Source of the DNA: Solea solea
Lineage: Eukaryota; Chordata; Actinopteri; Pleuronectiformes; Soleidae
Reading direction: 5' to 3'
Length of the DNA: 64,000 nt
Assembly (NCBI RefSeq): GCF_958295425.1
Contig: NC_081141.1
Span: 18,099,680 to 18,163,679, forward strand
A model generated the notes under the pieces. It was not told the DNA's origin. It was given only the letters and a program-made list of their open reading frames with translations, and ran no database searches. Each line of letters starts with the position of its first letter. Position 1 is the first letter of the stretch. Positions 1 to 15,300 of the stretch are shown in pieces. The position numbers and the translations under genes were made by a program.

Positions 1-91
1 GTCTACACATTTCATAACATTTCACAACAGAACAACTGCACAGTGTTATGAGTTCAGCAGGATCAAGCGGATTCAGACAGAGACGTCTTAC

Positions 92-3000
92 CCCCCATGT
101 TACGTAGATAATCAGCATGGCCCTTCTTTACTTTGTCGACAGAGCCCAGTGCAGCTTCCGCCCGACTTATGAGATAATCTGTGTTTAGAGGACAAACAGG
201 ATATTGAAAAATAAATGAATAAATAAATCTTTCAAACAGCAACAAACCGTTGATGTATGTTTTGATGTAAGAGAGCAGGAGTGTGACCTGGAGAGCTCGT
301 GCAGCGTATATGTGAGGGATCGTCCAACTTGGCGACAGCATCTTGGATTATGTTCTCAGCTTCTGTGATGGTACCCTGCAGCAGAGCAAACTGCTCGTCC
401 AGAAGCTTCTGCTTCAGCTGGCCCTCATGACTCACCTGCAGTGACACAAGAAACACAACATTTCATACAATTGTTGAAGGTGAGAGATTTATATTTACAC
501 ACATATGCATTACCATACAAATGTCACATAATGTCTTTACCATGACCAAAGTCAGAATAATATCATCATCAGCAACAAAAATCAGGAGAAGTTATGCTGT
601 GGAACTTTGAATTTCAGTTAGATTTTACATTCAATAATGCCTGAGATTCTCTGAGTGAGACAGGCCTAAAAGCTGAACACAGGACTCTGTGACAGGAGTC
701 TGCTTTTCTCTGCCGTCCTGACTGACCTTCTCCTGCAGTTTGCCCTGCAGCTCTCCCAGCTCCCTGCTGCTCTTCTCTCGCTCCTGCTGAAGTGACGTCT
801 GTTGCAGCTGCGCAGACTGCCGTAGCGAAGACAGCTCCGACTCCTTCTCACTCACAGATCGCATCAGACGCTCCTTCTCGGCCTGCAGAGCCGTCATCGA
901 GCTGTTCATTTGCTCTTTTGACTGGAAAACAGAGGGAGGGAGATGGAGAGGACAGTGAGTGAAGCCAGCAAAGGCAGATGGCGGCGAGTGTCAGAGGGAG
1001 AGACTATGTTCATCATGCCTCGAGCCTGATCACAACTGTGAAAACTAAATGGTGGTGAATTTGCTGAACACTGGTGACACTCACCATCTCGCTGGTCTGC
1101 ATATTCGCCTTCATGCGCATCACTTCCGCCATCTTCTCCTCCAGCTCCCTCTTCAGCTTTTCCATCCCAAACTTCTGCTCTTCCAGCTACAGTGACGATG
1201 AAAACATTAGAGATATTTAACAGCAGCACGAGACACCCATGTGTATGAAGCAAAACAACGCTAACCCACTAACCCTCATGTCGGCTTCCTGTTTTATCCG
1301 ATCCATTTCAAATGACAGCTGGTGTTTGGTCCTCTCCACCTCCTCCTGGGTTTGCTGGGTTGCGGACAGCATCCTCACAGTGTCTGCACTCTGTCAGCAC
1401 ATCAACACATTTACTGTCACCCACACACTCTAAAAAGGTGCTGAAACAAGCGTCTCTGATCTGGTCTGCAGTCCGTACCTTTCGTAGTAGTTCAGCATGA
1501 CTGGCCACCAGCTCTGTGTGCTTCTCCTTCAGCTTATTGTACCGTTGCTCAGTGGCCATGGCTCGCTCTGCACAAACAAGAGAAGACAACAGTGTCATCT
1601 CACAGATTGGTTGTGTGGACACAGAAAACCCATCTTCAATCCTGATTTTCAATTTATGTCACTTCAGTACATGGTCCTAGATTAGACATAAATTTGCCAT
1701 GAAACATGAGAAACATTTTTTTTGCGTGTGCTTATGCACTGAGCATTGCTGTCCTCCATCAACATTTGATCTCGTCTTACATATCCCCCGCTTTGATACA
1801 GAGAGGTTTGACAAATGCAGCATTTCCTGTTGTTATTGGAGATGCATGCAAAGTGTACACACGCTTCCTCTGGTGGTACTTGGAGGAAAATCAGAAATAC
1901 TGTTCTACCGTATATATGTGATCGGAGCAGAGCTGAGGAAGTTTGACCGGAGTGTGTAGAAAATGAAATAATTAACAAATAAAATAATAATAATGAGAGT
2001 ACACCTTATCTCTTGCTCCATCTTAATTTAATGTCACTATACCAGTGTGTGGAGTATATGCGAGATAGAGAAGGATGATGAGAGAGCAAATTATCTTATT
2101 GGGAATAAATCTGTCCCCTGTGAAAAGTCTGTAGCTGACTTTGCTCGGCCTACTGTATTTGCACCACTGTATTTCAACGTTGGTGATAATGGTGTTACTT
2201 CAAGAGATCAATGTTTTCTCAGGTTGTACTTGGAATAAAAAGTCTGATGTGTAGTTGATCAGATTTTAACAATGTAGCTGATAAGGTGAACATAGTCTTT
2301 GTCGCCATTTGTGTGCATCGGTGTAAAAGTGAATATCTTACGCTCTGCCTCAAAGAATGTGGTTTGTAAGCTGTCATGCTCCAAATTTCTGCGACGCATG
2401 GCCTCCAGCTCCATGCGCAGCTGCTCATTTTCCACGAGAGCTCTTTGTTTCTGGGCACGTTGTTCCTCCAGCTCTGCCTCCAAACTATTAATTTGGGACT
2501 TGAGCTGCGTGATGTAACGGTGAGCCTGTGGAACATGACAAAAGACAAGTGTGCACTTCAGGAAACACACCACTGATAATGTTTATGTATGCAGACAAGC
2601 TTGACTCTTGATTGAGGCCAACTCTGACTTTTCATTTCCATTTACTTCACGTCTGCCAGGTGGAATTTTATCTATGAATCTCAACCGGACACAGCAGTGT
2701 CTCCTCATTCACAGGCTACTTGCCACATTCCACATAGCAGGACAGTATTTGCATCCGCCCAACACATGACCACATTCCTTTCTCACAGATAATAATGTCC
2801 AATAATGTCTCATACGCACAGAAGCGACCCATTGCCTCAACAATAACAACAAGTGCAGTTATTCTTATTCTATCTCAAAGTGCAATATTTCTGTTCTCAA
2901 GCGCAATAATATTTGTTACTGGGCAATAATTATGGTAGTAAAATAATTCTGAAACATCCACTGTCTTATGCACATACAATTCAGTAATTTTGGTAGCTAA

Positions 3001-4741
3001 CATTTTATTCATTTGTTTTTTTCACAGTTGTTTTCCTCTCTTATGTCTTTTATCGCATATGTATATCTAGCTCATAATTGTAGATGAAGTTAAAAATGCA
3101 GGACAAATGTGTGAATGTTTCAAAAGGAGCTGCACAGTAAATTTCATTGTTCTCACACAATGACAACAACGGCATTCTATTCTATTCAATTCTTCAGATT
3201 ATTCAGTACCAAAGGTCCTTCTCACCTCCGCTTTGACCTTCTCCAGCTCTGCTCTTAACAACTCCAGGTCACGTTTGAGGCTCTCGATCTGAAGATCCCT
3301 GTCGCAAAAGAAAAACCTTCCGTCACAGTGAGCTGACACAGACTGAGTGCTGAGAACAATAAATCCTCTTTATAGATGCTGTATGCAATGAAAAAAACAC
3401 CCATGCTCACCTATCATCAAAGGTTCCACTGGGTGGTCCAAATGCCTGATCAAATATGTCCACTTGCTGAGAGAAAATAAAAAATAAATTAATATTTGTG
3501 ATAAAAGACAGGGATGGTCACAACTGTCAGAGAGAGAATATGAGAGTGCAGGAAGACATGAGCAAATACGGACTAAATGATGAAAACACGGCTTTTATCC
3601 CCTCTCTCCCTCTTAATATGTTTGTGTTTTTTGTGTATTAATCATCAATCATGGGCCTTAGACACTGTATATAACCATGGTTCCCACACCTTGTTTGACA
3701 TCAAATTCAAGGACTTTCCAGGACCAATTCCCTCAAATGGACTGAATGTGCTGACACAGCTTAAGATGGGAGGGCAACTTGTAAGAGCTGCTTCACCCAT
3801 GGAGTCCACTTTCATTGATTTGCAGCACGCTCTGCATCTGGAAAAGTGATTGTCCTTGGGATCTTTGGCAAGTCAGCCTTTGTAATTTTCTTTAATGAGT
3901 CTGAGATCTTAGAATATGCATTTCCCAGACATCACGTTATTTGCTCTCTCTTGTTTAACGTTACTCTCCTTGACGTCAATGGCAAAGAAACATCAAGCGA
4001 CGCAGGGAACATGAAACAGTAGGTGACGTTGTACCAAACGAGGGAGACATTCAACTACAATTCAAGCATTTCAATGATCCATGTCTATTTATGGTGATTT
4101 CCCCAAAAGATTTTTGTCAAATACAAAAACTTTCAAAGATTTCAAATACCCATGGGAACCCTGTTTAATGAATATGTGATGCCAGTGAAACAAAATAATT
4201 AAAACTTCAATGATAATTAATAAATAGAAAATGTATAAACTGAATAAAAACTAACACATCATAGAATGATTTTTATACAAAAAAAACCATGTGTGAGTAA
4301 CAGCTGTGTCATACCTGAGGCTGTGTCTGCACCATGCTGGATGTTGGGACATCGCTGACCTCGATGAGCGGCTCTGGGTCGTCATCGTCATCATCCCCCT
4401 GCTCTGGTTCCTCATCAGCCATGAGCACCACTGGCTTCACGTGTTTGGCCAGTGACGCTGCGTGCAGGAAGTTAGGTGGGGACTGACAAACACGGAGAAC
4501 AACTTGTGTTCAGGGTGACATTATTAAAAACACTGTAGGTAACGTTGTACAGGAAATTCAACACTGCATCCACCGTCTGTGTAAATAATAATCCAGTTAC
4601 TCCTGTTTGTAAACAACAGTAGGGGTATTAAGTCATTTGAGTGTCACTCAGCACTGTGCTCTTACATCAGGTAGCCTTGGGACCTGGATCAGCCTCTTGA
4701 AGTACACCATGTCTCTAGCTTTGTTGAAGAATGTCTTAAGG
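92..4741 (-). CDS. hip1r: hip1r coding exons 10-20: linker and central coiled coil
   Basis: Exons in transcript order: 4666-4741, 4315-4482, 3411-3466, 3226-3298, 2342-2525, 1479-1567, 1274-1390, 1085-1186, 727-921, 288-435, 92-178. The first encode YFKRLIQVPRLPD and PPNFLHAASLAKH, then an acidic linker with six aspartates in a row and VDIFDQAFGPPSG. From exon 13 on the protein is heptad-like and rich in Glu, Lys, Gln and Leu (for example RYNKLKEKHTELV and LQAEKERLMRSVSEKESEL), the coiled coil that dimerises and binds clathrin light chain in this family. The last two exons encode KQKLLDEQFALLQGTITEAE and DYLISRAEAALGSVD, the junction toward the talin-like domain. Introns in this part are short, the longest about 900 bp. 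Confidence 0.93.
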
Positions 4742-7700
4742 CTGCAGAAGGAAAACAAAACAAGAAGTTAAGCTCAACCTCATCCTCACCTCATGTATTC
4801 ATACAGCAGTTGTCCCAGTTATGTTTTATTGTGTTTAAAGATCCTATAAAGCAAATTCAGCATTTCTTGTCTTCACACATTGTATACGTTAGAAAATAGT
4901 GTCTGAGAACCCTGGCATTGAAGCAATTCATGTTTCATGCAAGACCTCTTGATTCTTAGGACTCCAGGTGAGGAGCCCTGATCTTACAAGGTTGGTTTTC
5001 TGCTAACAGACAGTAGGGGGAGTGGAGACAGTGTCCAACCTCCCCACAACAAGACATTTAACTATCACAATGACTCTGAAGCTGTTAAATTGGGGTATAC
5101 AATCCTGCATAATTCTGCTTTAACACTGTTGCTGAATAAGACAATGCCTTCAAAAGTGTAAAAATAATTTGAGTTCATTGTGAAACTGCAGTGGTACAGA
5201 TGACGTCAGCTGAAGAGGAGGTCTTTATTGTGTCCTATGGATGGATTTGTGTTTACATATGCAAAATAATGAGGCCACATGCGTCCCCAAACCACCTCCG
5301 CATGTGGTTTAAATGACTGGATCTGAAGATGCATTTGTACTTTGTGATATCCACTTGTTGTATCTCACTCGCATGTTTTTTAAAAGTTCAGGTATAGTCA
5401 GACTCAAACTAAATTTTTACTTTTTAATAATGTCATGTAAATGCTTTGTGTGATAGAAACACCAAAGGACTCTCCACAAAGGGTGGGGCGTGGGGAGCAA
5501 TGATGTGCACATTTGCATCATTTCAAAAAGCTATGGTGTGGTGACTGGGTGAGGCAGGATTATGTTGCAGCCTTCCTTTAGTCTAAGAAAGTATACCACT
5601 GCTCTCATTCAGTTGTAGCCCGAGGCTTTGGACAAAGTACCTGTGGAACTGATCATGGAAACGCTCACGATGACCTTGCAGGGTATCAGCAGGGAGACCT
5701 AAAATCGAAGACGAGATTGTGAGGCAAAGCATACACGATCACTACATTCACAGAGTATTTAATATTAAAACGTAATCTTGTCTGGGTAATAACTGTTCTT
5801 ACAGGCATGGAGCTTGAATAGCAGCTTGACTGTGAAGTGGTAGAGCTGACTACAGTCCTGGATAACTTGGATAAGTGGAGCCAAGCGACACTGGCCAGAT
5901 GTGAGCGTGGTGATGGCGATGGTTGAGTTGAGCTGTCGGATCACTGGGGACAAAGACAGAAAATACAAGATGAAGCTCCCAAAATCCCTGAAATCATCAT
6001 CATCGCTAATGTTGAGTGTTTGCTCAGTGACGTGGCTCTCTCAAGCCATTTTCAGATCAGATCTTGCAAAGATTTGGGTCCGGACATTCTCCACAGGTTG
6101 CTGTTCTTGCTGTATACAGTGGGGGTGGCACTTAACCTGCTGTGGATTCTTATGCTGTGTTTGCACATAAGCATGAGTTTGGACATTCACCAGAGATCTC
6201 ATGCAGAAGTACCTCTGCAGCAAACATTTGTGCTGGAGGTGCTGTGTCATTGAGAAGCACAGCGCGTATCTAAATCTGGCAATTCCCAGAACCTGTGTCG
6301 GGACCCACAGATGGATGTCAGGATATTTATGAGGTCACTAGCAGAACTTTTTGCAGCCTTTTACTTTAGATTTATGTGTGTGTTTTCAAGAACACAAGCA
6401 TAAAACAAAAGTGCGATTCATTTCTCAAACATATACTGTAATGATCTGGATTGCTCACTTCAGGTCAGCGATGAGTCACTTCCCAGAGTGGAGGAGTTTA
6501 AGTATCTTGTTTAGGAGTAAGGGGGAGGGAGAGTGGAGTGAGAGATTGACAGGCGGATCAGGGCATCGTCTGCATTGATAAGGACGCTGTACCAGTCTGT
6601 TGTGGTGAGAGGGAGAGGGAGCATCTCTTTTGTTAAGAGATTCTGTGAATCATTGTAGCTGTAGTGTTAAGATACAGTTGGTTGATAAAGTGCAGTAACT
6701 GCACCAGAGTTAGTTTCCACACTTGACTCTCTTGTTGCATGAAGCCAACTGGTGAGGCACCAAAAGTGCACACTTTCTACAAAACACATGGACTGAATAT
6801 TTTTGTACAGTGACTCTGAAGCAGTACTGAGACTGCTAACACACAAAGAGAACAGCCACAGATAACAAGCAATGTGAAATGTGTTTGTGGTGCTGAGATA
6901 TGATCCAGGGCCTCCACCCCGCAGGCCTGGGAGAAGCATACCATTACAGCTGTAAGTAAAGGAAATCAGCCTAATGTCCTCCAATTGCTGGTATTTCCTC
7001 TTTTGTTAAAACACAGGGGAGGAGGTAAGCATAGGAGCATTTAGGAAAACTAGACCAAGACAATAAATCAATTTTTAAAGAAAAAAGCATCAGTATGTTG
7101 ATCTTTACAGGAGCTGAGCTCTAGGACATAAATAGATAATGTCAGCAGGTTGCAGGTAGCTCAGGTTTCTCTTCTCTTCAAAAGAGTAAATGGTGGGAGT
7201 TTTTTTTTTCCCCTCACCTGTCTCGGCCACCCTCAGTTCTGCATCCATGTAATCAAACACCTCCACTGTGAGCTGGAACCTGCAGGAGAGAAGTTGATAC
7301 CATCGTTAGGAAAAAAACAAAACAAAGCCAGCCCCATTCAGGAACAGTAACGATATGATCCTGTGAAAGTAAGCCACCAGCATTGCTTATGAATGATTAT
7401 GGTATCAGGCTGAACATTTATTTAAAGCTACTTCTGCTATACTTTGGAAACTCACACATTATTAATGTCTGTGCCTGCAGTGCGCTCCAGGACCTCGTCT
7501 GTGACCTCCAGGTTCGGTGGGATTTCTGCGTGCTGCGTTATAGTACATTTATGATGAGTCAGAGTCGGTTGCTATTCGCAGTGTGACATTTCCTTAAAAT
7601 CATCTATTTCCTTGCACCATAGTGACAGTGTGTGGTGCAACCGACGACAAAAGATGCCATTTACCTTATTATGAAACTCCATTTTTGTGCAGAGCATCTT

Positions 7701-9275
7701 GGAGTACATAGCCACCAGCTGTCCATATCTATCATGGAGGTTGCCCTGAAAACCACAGCAGCAGAAAAGCAAGAATGAAAAATTATCAGTTGAAAATATT
7801 ACACAAGAGATTGAAGCTTTCTTTTCCCTTATTTCATGGTTTCATATGAAATCCAATAACAAACAAGCTGCATTCATGTGAAATTATTTTTAAAGCTTTA
7901 ATACAAGATGTGTAATGACTCACCCATAGTTTCCCTACTTCAACCACAGAACTGTGATGTCTCATGCAGTCTTGTAGAACCTGTGGAGGTAAAACAACTC
8001 TTGTCAAACTGATATAGCTTTTTAATCTTGATTCACGGAATGAAACAATCACGTTGAGTACACCATAATCATTGTCACAGATTTATGTTGAAATCACAAA
8101 ACAGCATCATTTGAGTTTTGAACACCTAAACAGAGTCAGTGGAATCCTTGAGTCAAAATACATGTTTAGTAGCTACCACTAATCAAGAGTGTGTTATTTT
8201 TATTTGTGTGCCATTCCCTCCTGGGTCAAATTAATTTGCAAAGCACACTGGTTTTTATGAGCAAAGCAAGACCTAGGTGAATATGCACATTTCGTCTTAA
8301 TTTGCTTCATTTATGGCAGTGAATTTGGCGAAATTTCTGGTGTAACACATGCATTCATCTTCTATCTATTAGCATAGCTGTTAGCTTAGCCATTAACAAA
8401 TGTTTTTTGGTTTTTTTCACTTTTTACAACTTGGGACAGCTTTCAATGTTATCTTTATTTTGACTTACTTCATTTTATTAGCAACGTAAAAATCTTTCAA
8501 CAGCTGTTGAATTTGAATGAGGAACCAAAGTGACAGATACTAAATAGTAATGGCTATAATATTTTTGCTAGGCTCCATTGTGGTGGTGTTTTCTTTCTCT
8601 GACTGGTTTTGTTTCTGGGGCATTTGTAAAGTCATATTTCATGTGTAAATGGGCTTCAAACTCAGGGTTCTGATAATGAAATCTAGGAGAAACCTTTTCA
8701 GTATCCCACAACATCTAATTTAGTCAGGAACCCCAGAAAGAGACAGTTCTCTCTGTTCATGATGAAGGGAGGAGCAGGGGAATGCTATTAGCATTCAGGT
8801 AGCCTAAAAAAACATTTATAAATATATACAAAGATAATAACTTTGACAGCGGCTTGGTGTCTTACATTGTGATGGCCATCCCGCAGGATTTTGTGTAGTA
8901 CATGGCAGAACTTCCAGCTGAGGATGGAGCTGCCGGCCAGAGGAAAGCCAAGGGCGTATGACCAGAAGGTGAAGGCTCCCTTCTCCCTGTGAGTGCCGAG
9001 GATGATTCCTGAGGTTTTGGTCTTAAGGAAACATGACATCATAGAGAACAGCGTAGGGATGGAACAATAACACCTTTTAAAACTTTGAAGCTGTAAATAA
9101 CACATTTTGTGCCGAGTCATTTTCAAACATAACTCTCGACTAACATCTTCTCGCATAAAGAAGAAATAAACAGGCACAAAATGTCTTAGCAAAAAATGCT
9201 GTTGCTTATTTTCATTTATTTTTACAGTCAGTGCATAGTGAAGCATAATATAACAGACTATATATATATATATAA

Positions 9276-9324
<49 letters not shown>

Positions 9325-12300
9325 TAGTATATAGACTATATATATATATATATATAAACTTTTGGATAGTAGCCAATTTTTAATTTTTATCTGTTGTCCG
9401 ATATCCTATCCAGTGATTTTGACCAGTATCTGACCGATACTGAGTTTCATATCAGTTCATCCCTAAGAACAGGAGGCTATTTTACATAAAAAATGTTTGT
9501 GCTGCTAAACAAGTCACTGACACCGCGTGTTGATAATATAAAGTGCACTCAGATCAGGTATGTTGAGATTTGGCTCTATATAAACGAAATTAATTTATTT
9601 TGTCTTTTTTCCACATGGTGACACTTCTGAATTGTTTGACTCCATCTCAACGTTCAGTTCTATCAGGAAATATTACCAACTTACGATCTGTAAATCTGTC
9701 CAAACTCGAGAACCATTTCATTAGCACATTCAGTTATGACTTGCATTTTTGTGAAAGGATACGTCGTGCATGTTTCTCTTTTACAGGCGTCTCAGTGGAG
9801 TTGATAGCTTTGCTGATGCTGCTCAACTGGAAAAAGACAGAGAAAAGAGAGTTAATCTTAGGTCTTGTACCTTTTGTCTTTTACTCAAACACGCATCATA
9901 GGACCAGGATTTGTTCCCCCATGAGGACTATTGGTCCTGACAAGGTCAGTGTTTATATCAGAAAAAGGTCCCAGAGAGGTAACAAAAAGGAATGCATGCA
10001 CACATGCACACACCCACTGTTTACAATAGACTCAACAAACACATACTACGTCACGAGAAGTTAAATAAAAACCAGGAAACAAAATGATAAGAGGCTGCAG
10101 TGAATATGAAAGTGACGAGTCTGCACGCTGTGTGTAGACGTACATACTCACTGTTTCACTACACAACACAGTGTTGCACAGATCGACTCTCTCTTCTCAA
10201 CTTCGATCAATTCTAAACTAATCTGAAACAGTATTTCAGGATAATAGCTCCTAGATCTGAACACTGCTACTTACAAATCATCACTGGGAACCAACAAAAA
10301 TAAAACATGTTGTATTTGGCTCTATATGTTGTCATTATCTATTGGAGCTTAGGTCAAAGATGACAGATAACTAAAACAGATAAAAGTATTCCACTGATAA
10401 TAAGCCGCCAGGGAGAGACAGAACATCAGGAAGTCTCTCTGCAACCTGTCCAGCAGGTAATACAAGTGTAGTGTCAAAGAGCAGGAAGGGAGAGACAAAG
10501 ACACACATTCTGGATCTTTGTGTCCTCCATGGATATTAAGCTGCTGCAATGAACTTTATGTGCAGAACGTCATTGCCACAAGGAAATATGACAACTTATC
10601 TGTATTTCCCTGTTACATTCAACCATGTGTTGGTTGAATCTCTCTTCTTCCTTGATTGACTTGCTGAAGAGCTCTAAGCCAAGATATTCTGAACCCTTCC
10701 CAACTAAAATTTGTTTGCACTTTGTCATTTAACAAAAGCCTCAGGTGATTAGTGTGGTCATCATGAATCTAATCTTCACGTTGTTCCATTAACAATGTTA
10801 CTGGACAAAATTACACAAAATTGAATGTACTTTCCCAAATGATCTCCCCCTGTTAAAGATCCAGTGTGTCAAATTCAGTGACATCTACTTTTATTGAGGC
10901 TGCAGACAGAGGATGACTTCACTCACCACCCTCATCCCAAACACATCAGAGAACTACGATGGCCTTTGCATGCCATCATGGATGTTGCTGTTCTTTGTTT
11001 GTGTTGTAACCTTCTGCTGTAGAAACATGGTAGTACAAGTAAACATAAAAGGCTTATGCTAAGGCGACAAAAGCCAAACAATTACAAAACTATTATTATG
11101 GGTAGAATTCTTCATTACTGCACATAAACCCTCCGAAATGTTACAGACTGGAGATAAGATTCAACAAACAGGTTTTATATTGTGATATGTAGTAAAAGCT
11201 GCACAAACAGCTTAATGATGCTTCTTTACGCTTTCACATCCTTGTTCAAAACCTAATCACATATCAGTGGCAGAGGCCCCTAATCCCACAAAACCATAGA
11301 AAAGCCTCTTTTAATACATTGGAAACCTCGGAGTCACTAACCCACCCACCACACATACACATGCACACGCACACATGCACAGGCACACACACACACACAC
11401 ACACACACAGGTTTGCACAGCTTATCTTCTGAGGACACTGCATGACTTCTGTTTATTTGAACAGGCTAAACAAAGTTTTATAAACCAGTTCACAACCCTG
11501 ACCTTAACCTAACCACAATTTAAGGCTTCTGCTTACCTAGGACCAGGTTTTGGTCTCCATGAGGACTACTGGTCCTGACGAGGTAACAAATACAAGTACA
11601 TACGTACACACACACACAACCAGCAAAATATACATGGCCACACAACAAAGCACAGAGGCACTACTGTGGGTGAAAGCTGGCGTTCAGAGAGGGATACACT
11701 GGTTAATAGGAGAAACCCACCCTCCCTCCATCCTCCTCCCCGGCTTCTGACGCAAAAGAATTTCTAGTCTCTCGTTTACACTGGGCGAGTGCAGTAGGCC
11801 TGCACAGGGGCCTGTGTGACAATGCAGGGTTTGTTTGGGGAGGAAGGCCGACAGCTGGGATAGAAGACCGGGTTGGATAGGGGCCACGCTCTGGCACACA
11901 GAGCCTGGCACAGAGGCCTCAACAGATGGCTGCTGAGCAGCGAGGCTGCAGGGAGACTCTCATCGCACATTCAGAATGACTGTCAGTCTGAGAGTGACAC
12001 ATGACCAAAGACAACATTCAGTTTACTGTCAAAAGAAGCACATGCTTGAGTAGCTATTACAGCACCGCTGCGGTTTTTGAGACTGGAGCAGATTTCTGTG
12101 TCACTCCAGTTACAATGTGATGTATGATTTGAGGAGGAAAATATCTAATTTTCGGACAGATATTGTAGTTTGATTTTGGATTTTAAGATGAGTTTCTGTT
12201 CAATATTGACTATATTAAGGGAACTTAAAACATAACAATGGGACATTACAGTTGGACACACCATAAAAAAAGAAGCAAATTCAAATACAAGTTGATTGTT

Positions 12301-15300
12301 CCATGTTATAAACCAATTACACCAATAAAAAACTGAAAAAAACCATCACAACAGCTGTGACTGTGTTACATACCAAAGTCAAATAATGCTTATTTTCCAC
12401 AATTATTTAAATGTATACATTAACTGAAAAATGTTCAAAAACGATAACCTCTCAGTTGCAGTTTAAGGAAACAGGGACAAGTCAGAGTTAAACATTTAAA
12501 GATAAATCAAAAAATAATCAGCTATAAATTTTACCATCAATACACTAAACAATTAAATGGCAATGACTCGACTTCTGGACTGGAATTTTGAGTATTTCAC
12601 TAGAGCTGAATTCTTTGGTGATAGCATTCTGCTTCAACACACAAAACAAAGTCTCATTGACGAGCCTCACATTAGTCCACACAAAGGTCACACAGTCAGT
12701 AACACACATACACTAGATCCATAAAGCCAAGGTCAAAGGTAACCGAGAGGAAATCCAAACTCATGGAGCTATTTGGTCCGAGCGCTGGAAACACGCTGAC
12801 CCCGTCAACCGTGCGGCTACCCAACAACTCCAACTGTGCAGCATTTGGTTCAGTAAATCCTCGTAACAGCAGAGACGAGAAGTGAGAGGGAGGGAAAGCC
12901 CTGACTAATCCTCCCGTCCTGTCATAAGGTCTGTTGCCAGCTAGCATTACTGTAGCCGCACACACACATACACACACATACACACTCCGTGCTGCGACCT
13001 TGAGGCCTCTCTGCTTACCTTTTCATCTCTGCCTTTCAGCAGAGATTCGATGTGCCTGGACATCCTGGCATGAGAGGATTCTGCTCGGTGAACAAAGTCA
13101 AAGTATCAACACCACACCTGAGCTGCTTCTCACTGCACAAAATGCTCTGAGGCGAGAGGCGTTTATTGCAGGTCCTTATCAGCTTAATTCAACAGTCTGT
13201 TGCCGGGGATCTGGCCGACAAGGTCACACACAGACTTCAACACAGCTCAACCTGGCTGTAGCTGAGGGCAGTTACCCGCAGAGTGACACTCCACAACACC
13301 ATCACAGAAGCTACAGGTTCAGGTCGACATTGACCCTGTTTAAATGGGAGCTTACTACGCACAAAAAAGGCCACTGTAATTCTTTGTTCCACCTATTAAA
13401 AGGTAGGGTTGAGCAAAGGAGTTCTCCATTTAATCCAATCTGCAGTCTTACTGTTAGACGTCACACATTCTTACACACCGAACCTTTAAGGAGGTGTAAA
13501 TTTTATTAAGCGAGACATTTCTTAAGTAGCTAACATATGTTTTTCCTTGGTTCCCAGCTGGCAGCCATGTTTTCAGTGAAAGCAAAGTGTCTGGTTCCCA
13601 GCTAGAGCAGCACACCTCTAAAAACCTGAACTATCCCTTTAACGTACACTGTATATACACAAACAAAACCTCTTTCAAAAACGCACCTGCTGTTTATCTG
13701 ACATTGAGCCAAATGTGGCAGCACCTACAAAAACAAAACAAAAACACTCACAAGATAAGATACAAATGTTGGTATAAAGTCCTGTTCTCTTTTAAGAAGT
13801 GAATGAATCACAGGAAACTGCACAATTAGAGAGGGTCTCATGACTTAGTTTAATGTCTAATTAAGTTATAGAGGTAGAATCCCAAACATTGTCAACAAAA
13901 TTACAAACTGTTACTTGAAAAAACTGAGTTAGAAATTCACATGACGTTCATGATTACAGGGAGCAGTTTAAATAAAGTAGGTCAGAGCATAAAACATGTA
14001 ACACAAAGTCTTGCAAAGTAAAGGGACACTTGGGTAAAAGTACAAGCATCTTACCTGAAAATAACTCTGGTAGAAGTTGAAGTCACTTTTTTATAATATT
14101 ACTTAAGTAAAAGTCATAAAGTAAATGACATTTACTGTACTTAAGTATCACAAGTAATTTGCATATATACAATGTACTTAAGTTTTCGAAGTAAAGGTAA
14201 TTAGGATTGAGCCATGGCAGATCAGTGGTAGGGAGAGTTGTCTTTCAACTGGAAGGTTGTGGGTTCAATTCCTGGCTCTGCTCGTCTATGTGTGTCATTG
14301 AGCAAGACACTTAACCCCAAGTGTTTCCCAAGCCTGGTCCTCAGGGAACACTGCCCTGCATGTTTCAGATGTTGCCCGCTCCAACACACCTGATTCAGAT
14401 GAACAGCTCGTTACCAGGCTTCTGCAGAGCTTGTTGACGAGCTGACCATCTGAATCAGGTGTGTTGGAACAGGGCAGTGTTCCCTGAGGACCAGGGTTGG
14501 GAAACACTACTAACTATAGTGTAAAGCAGCTCATCAAGACTAGAAAAGCTCTATATAAATACAGACCATTATTTGGTAGTAACGAATAACAAAGATAGTT
14601 AGAGGAAATGTAGTGGACTAAAACTAAAAGTTGCTAGAAAAAGAAACAACAAAGTAAAGTACAGATAGGTGAATCTTTTAGTATTTGTATTTTACAACAC
14701 TGATACCATATCATGTAGAGACTACTGGATTTTTTTTTTTTTCCAAGTTATAGACTTGAACTTCTCTGTTTTGTGTCACTGCTCACAGAGCTCGACTCTA
14801 AATCTAATCATGACCACTTGGTTCAGTGTAGAGAGCAGATTTACATGTGTTTTCATGTATGTTTGACAGGAAATGGTAAAAATCTGAATAAAATATCTCT
14901 AGGTTTTTTAGTTTACTGACATACAGTAAGTTCCAAAGACTAAACACGGCACTTAAGCATAAGGATCTTGTTGGTATGGCCTTTTTGCTTGTATATGCTG
15001 TTGAGTTTTATATTATATCTGAAATAGTTTTGACTCACAGGAAGAAAAGATCCTGTATCTCAATGGCATCTTCCTGGCTAAATAAAGAAGCTATATAAAA
15101 AATTAAAACAAAAGGAAGGCTGTTAAACGTTTTTAAATCTGTCTCTGCTCTCACTCGGTGTGTTCACCCTCTGGTGTTCCCACCCCCCCACCCCATCACT
15201 CTCTCATGGGCACTCACTCAGGCAACAGGAGTGAGGGAAAGCAAACACCACAGTACACACATGGACGCACATATACACTCAGTGAGACATTTCACCTTGG

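Noticed and set aside
3577..3849. 90-residue frame with a signal-peptide-like start
   Set aside because: It runs into a miniature element, lies in a hip1r intron on the opposite strand, and resembles no secreted protein I know.
7456..7466. GC splice donor in hip1r exon 6
   Set aside because: Reading 11 bases further to a normal GT donor adds TDINNV, which matches the family and keeps frame.
9600..10064. 154-residue plus-strand frame
   Set aside because: It lies antisense across hip1r exon 2 and a repeat, with no recognisable domain.
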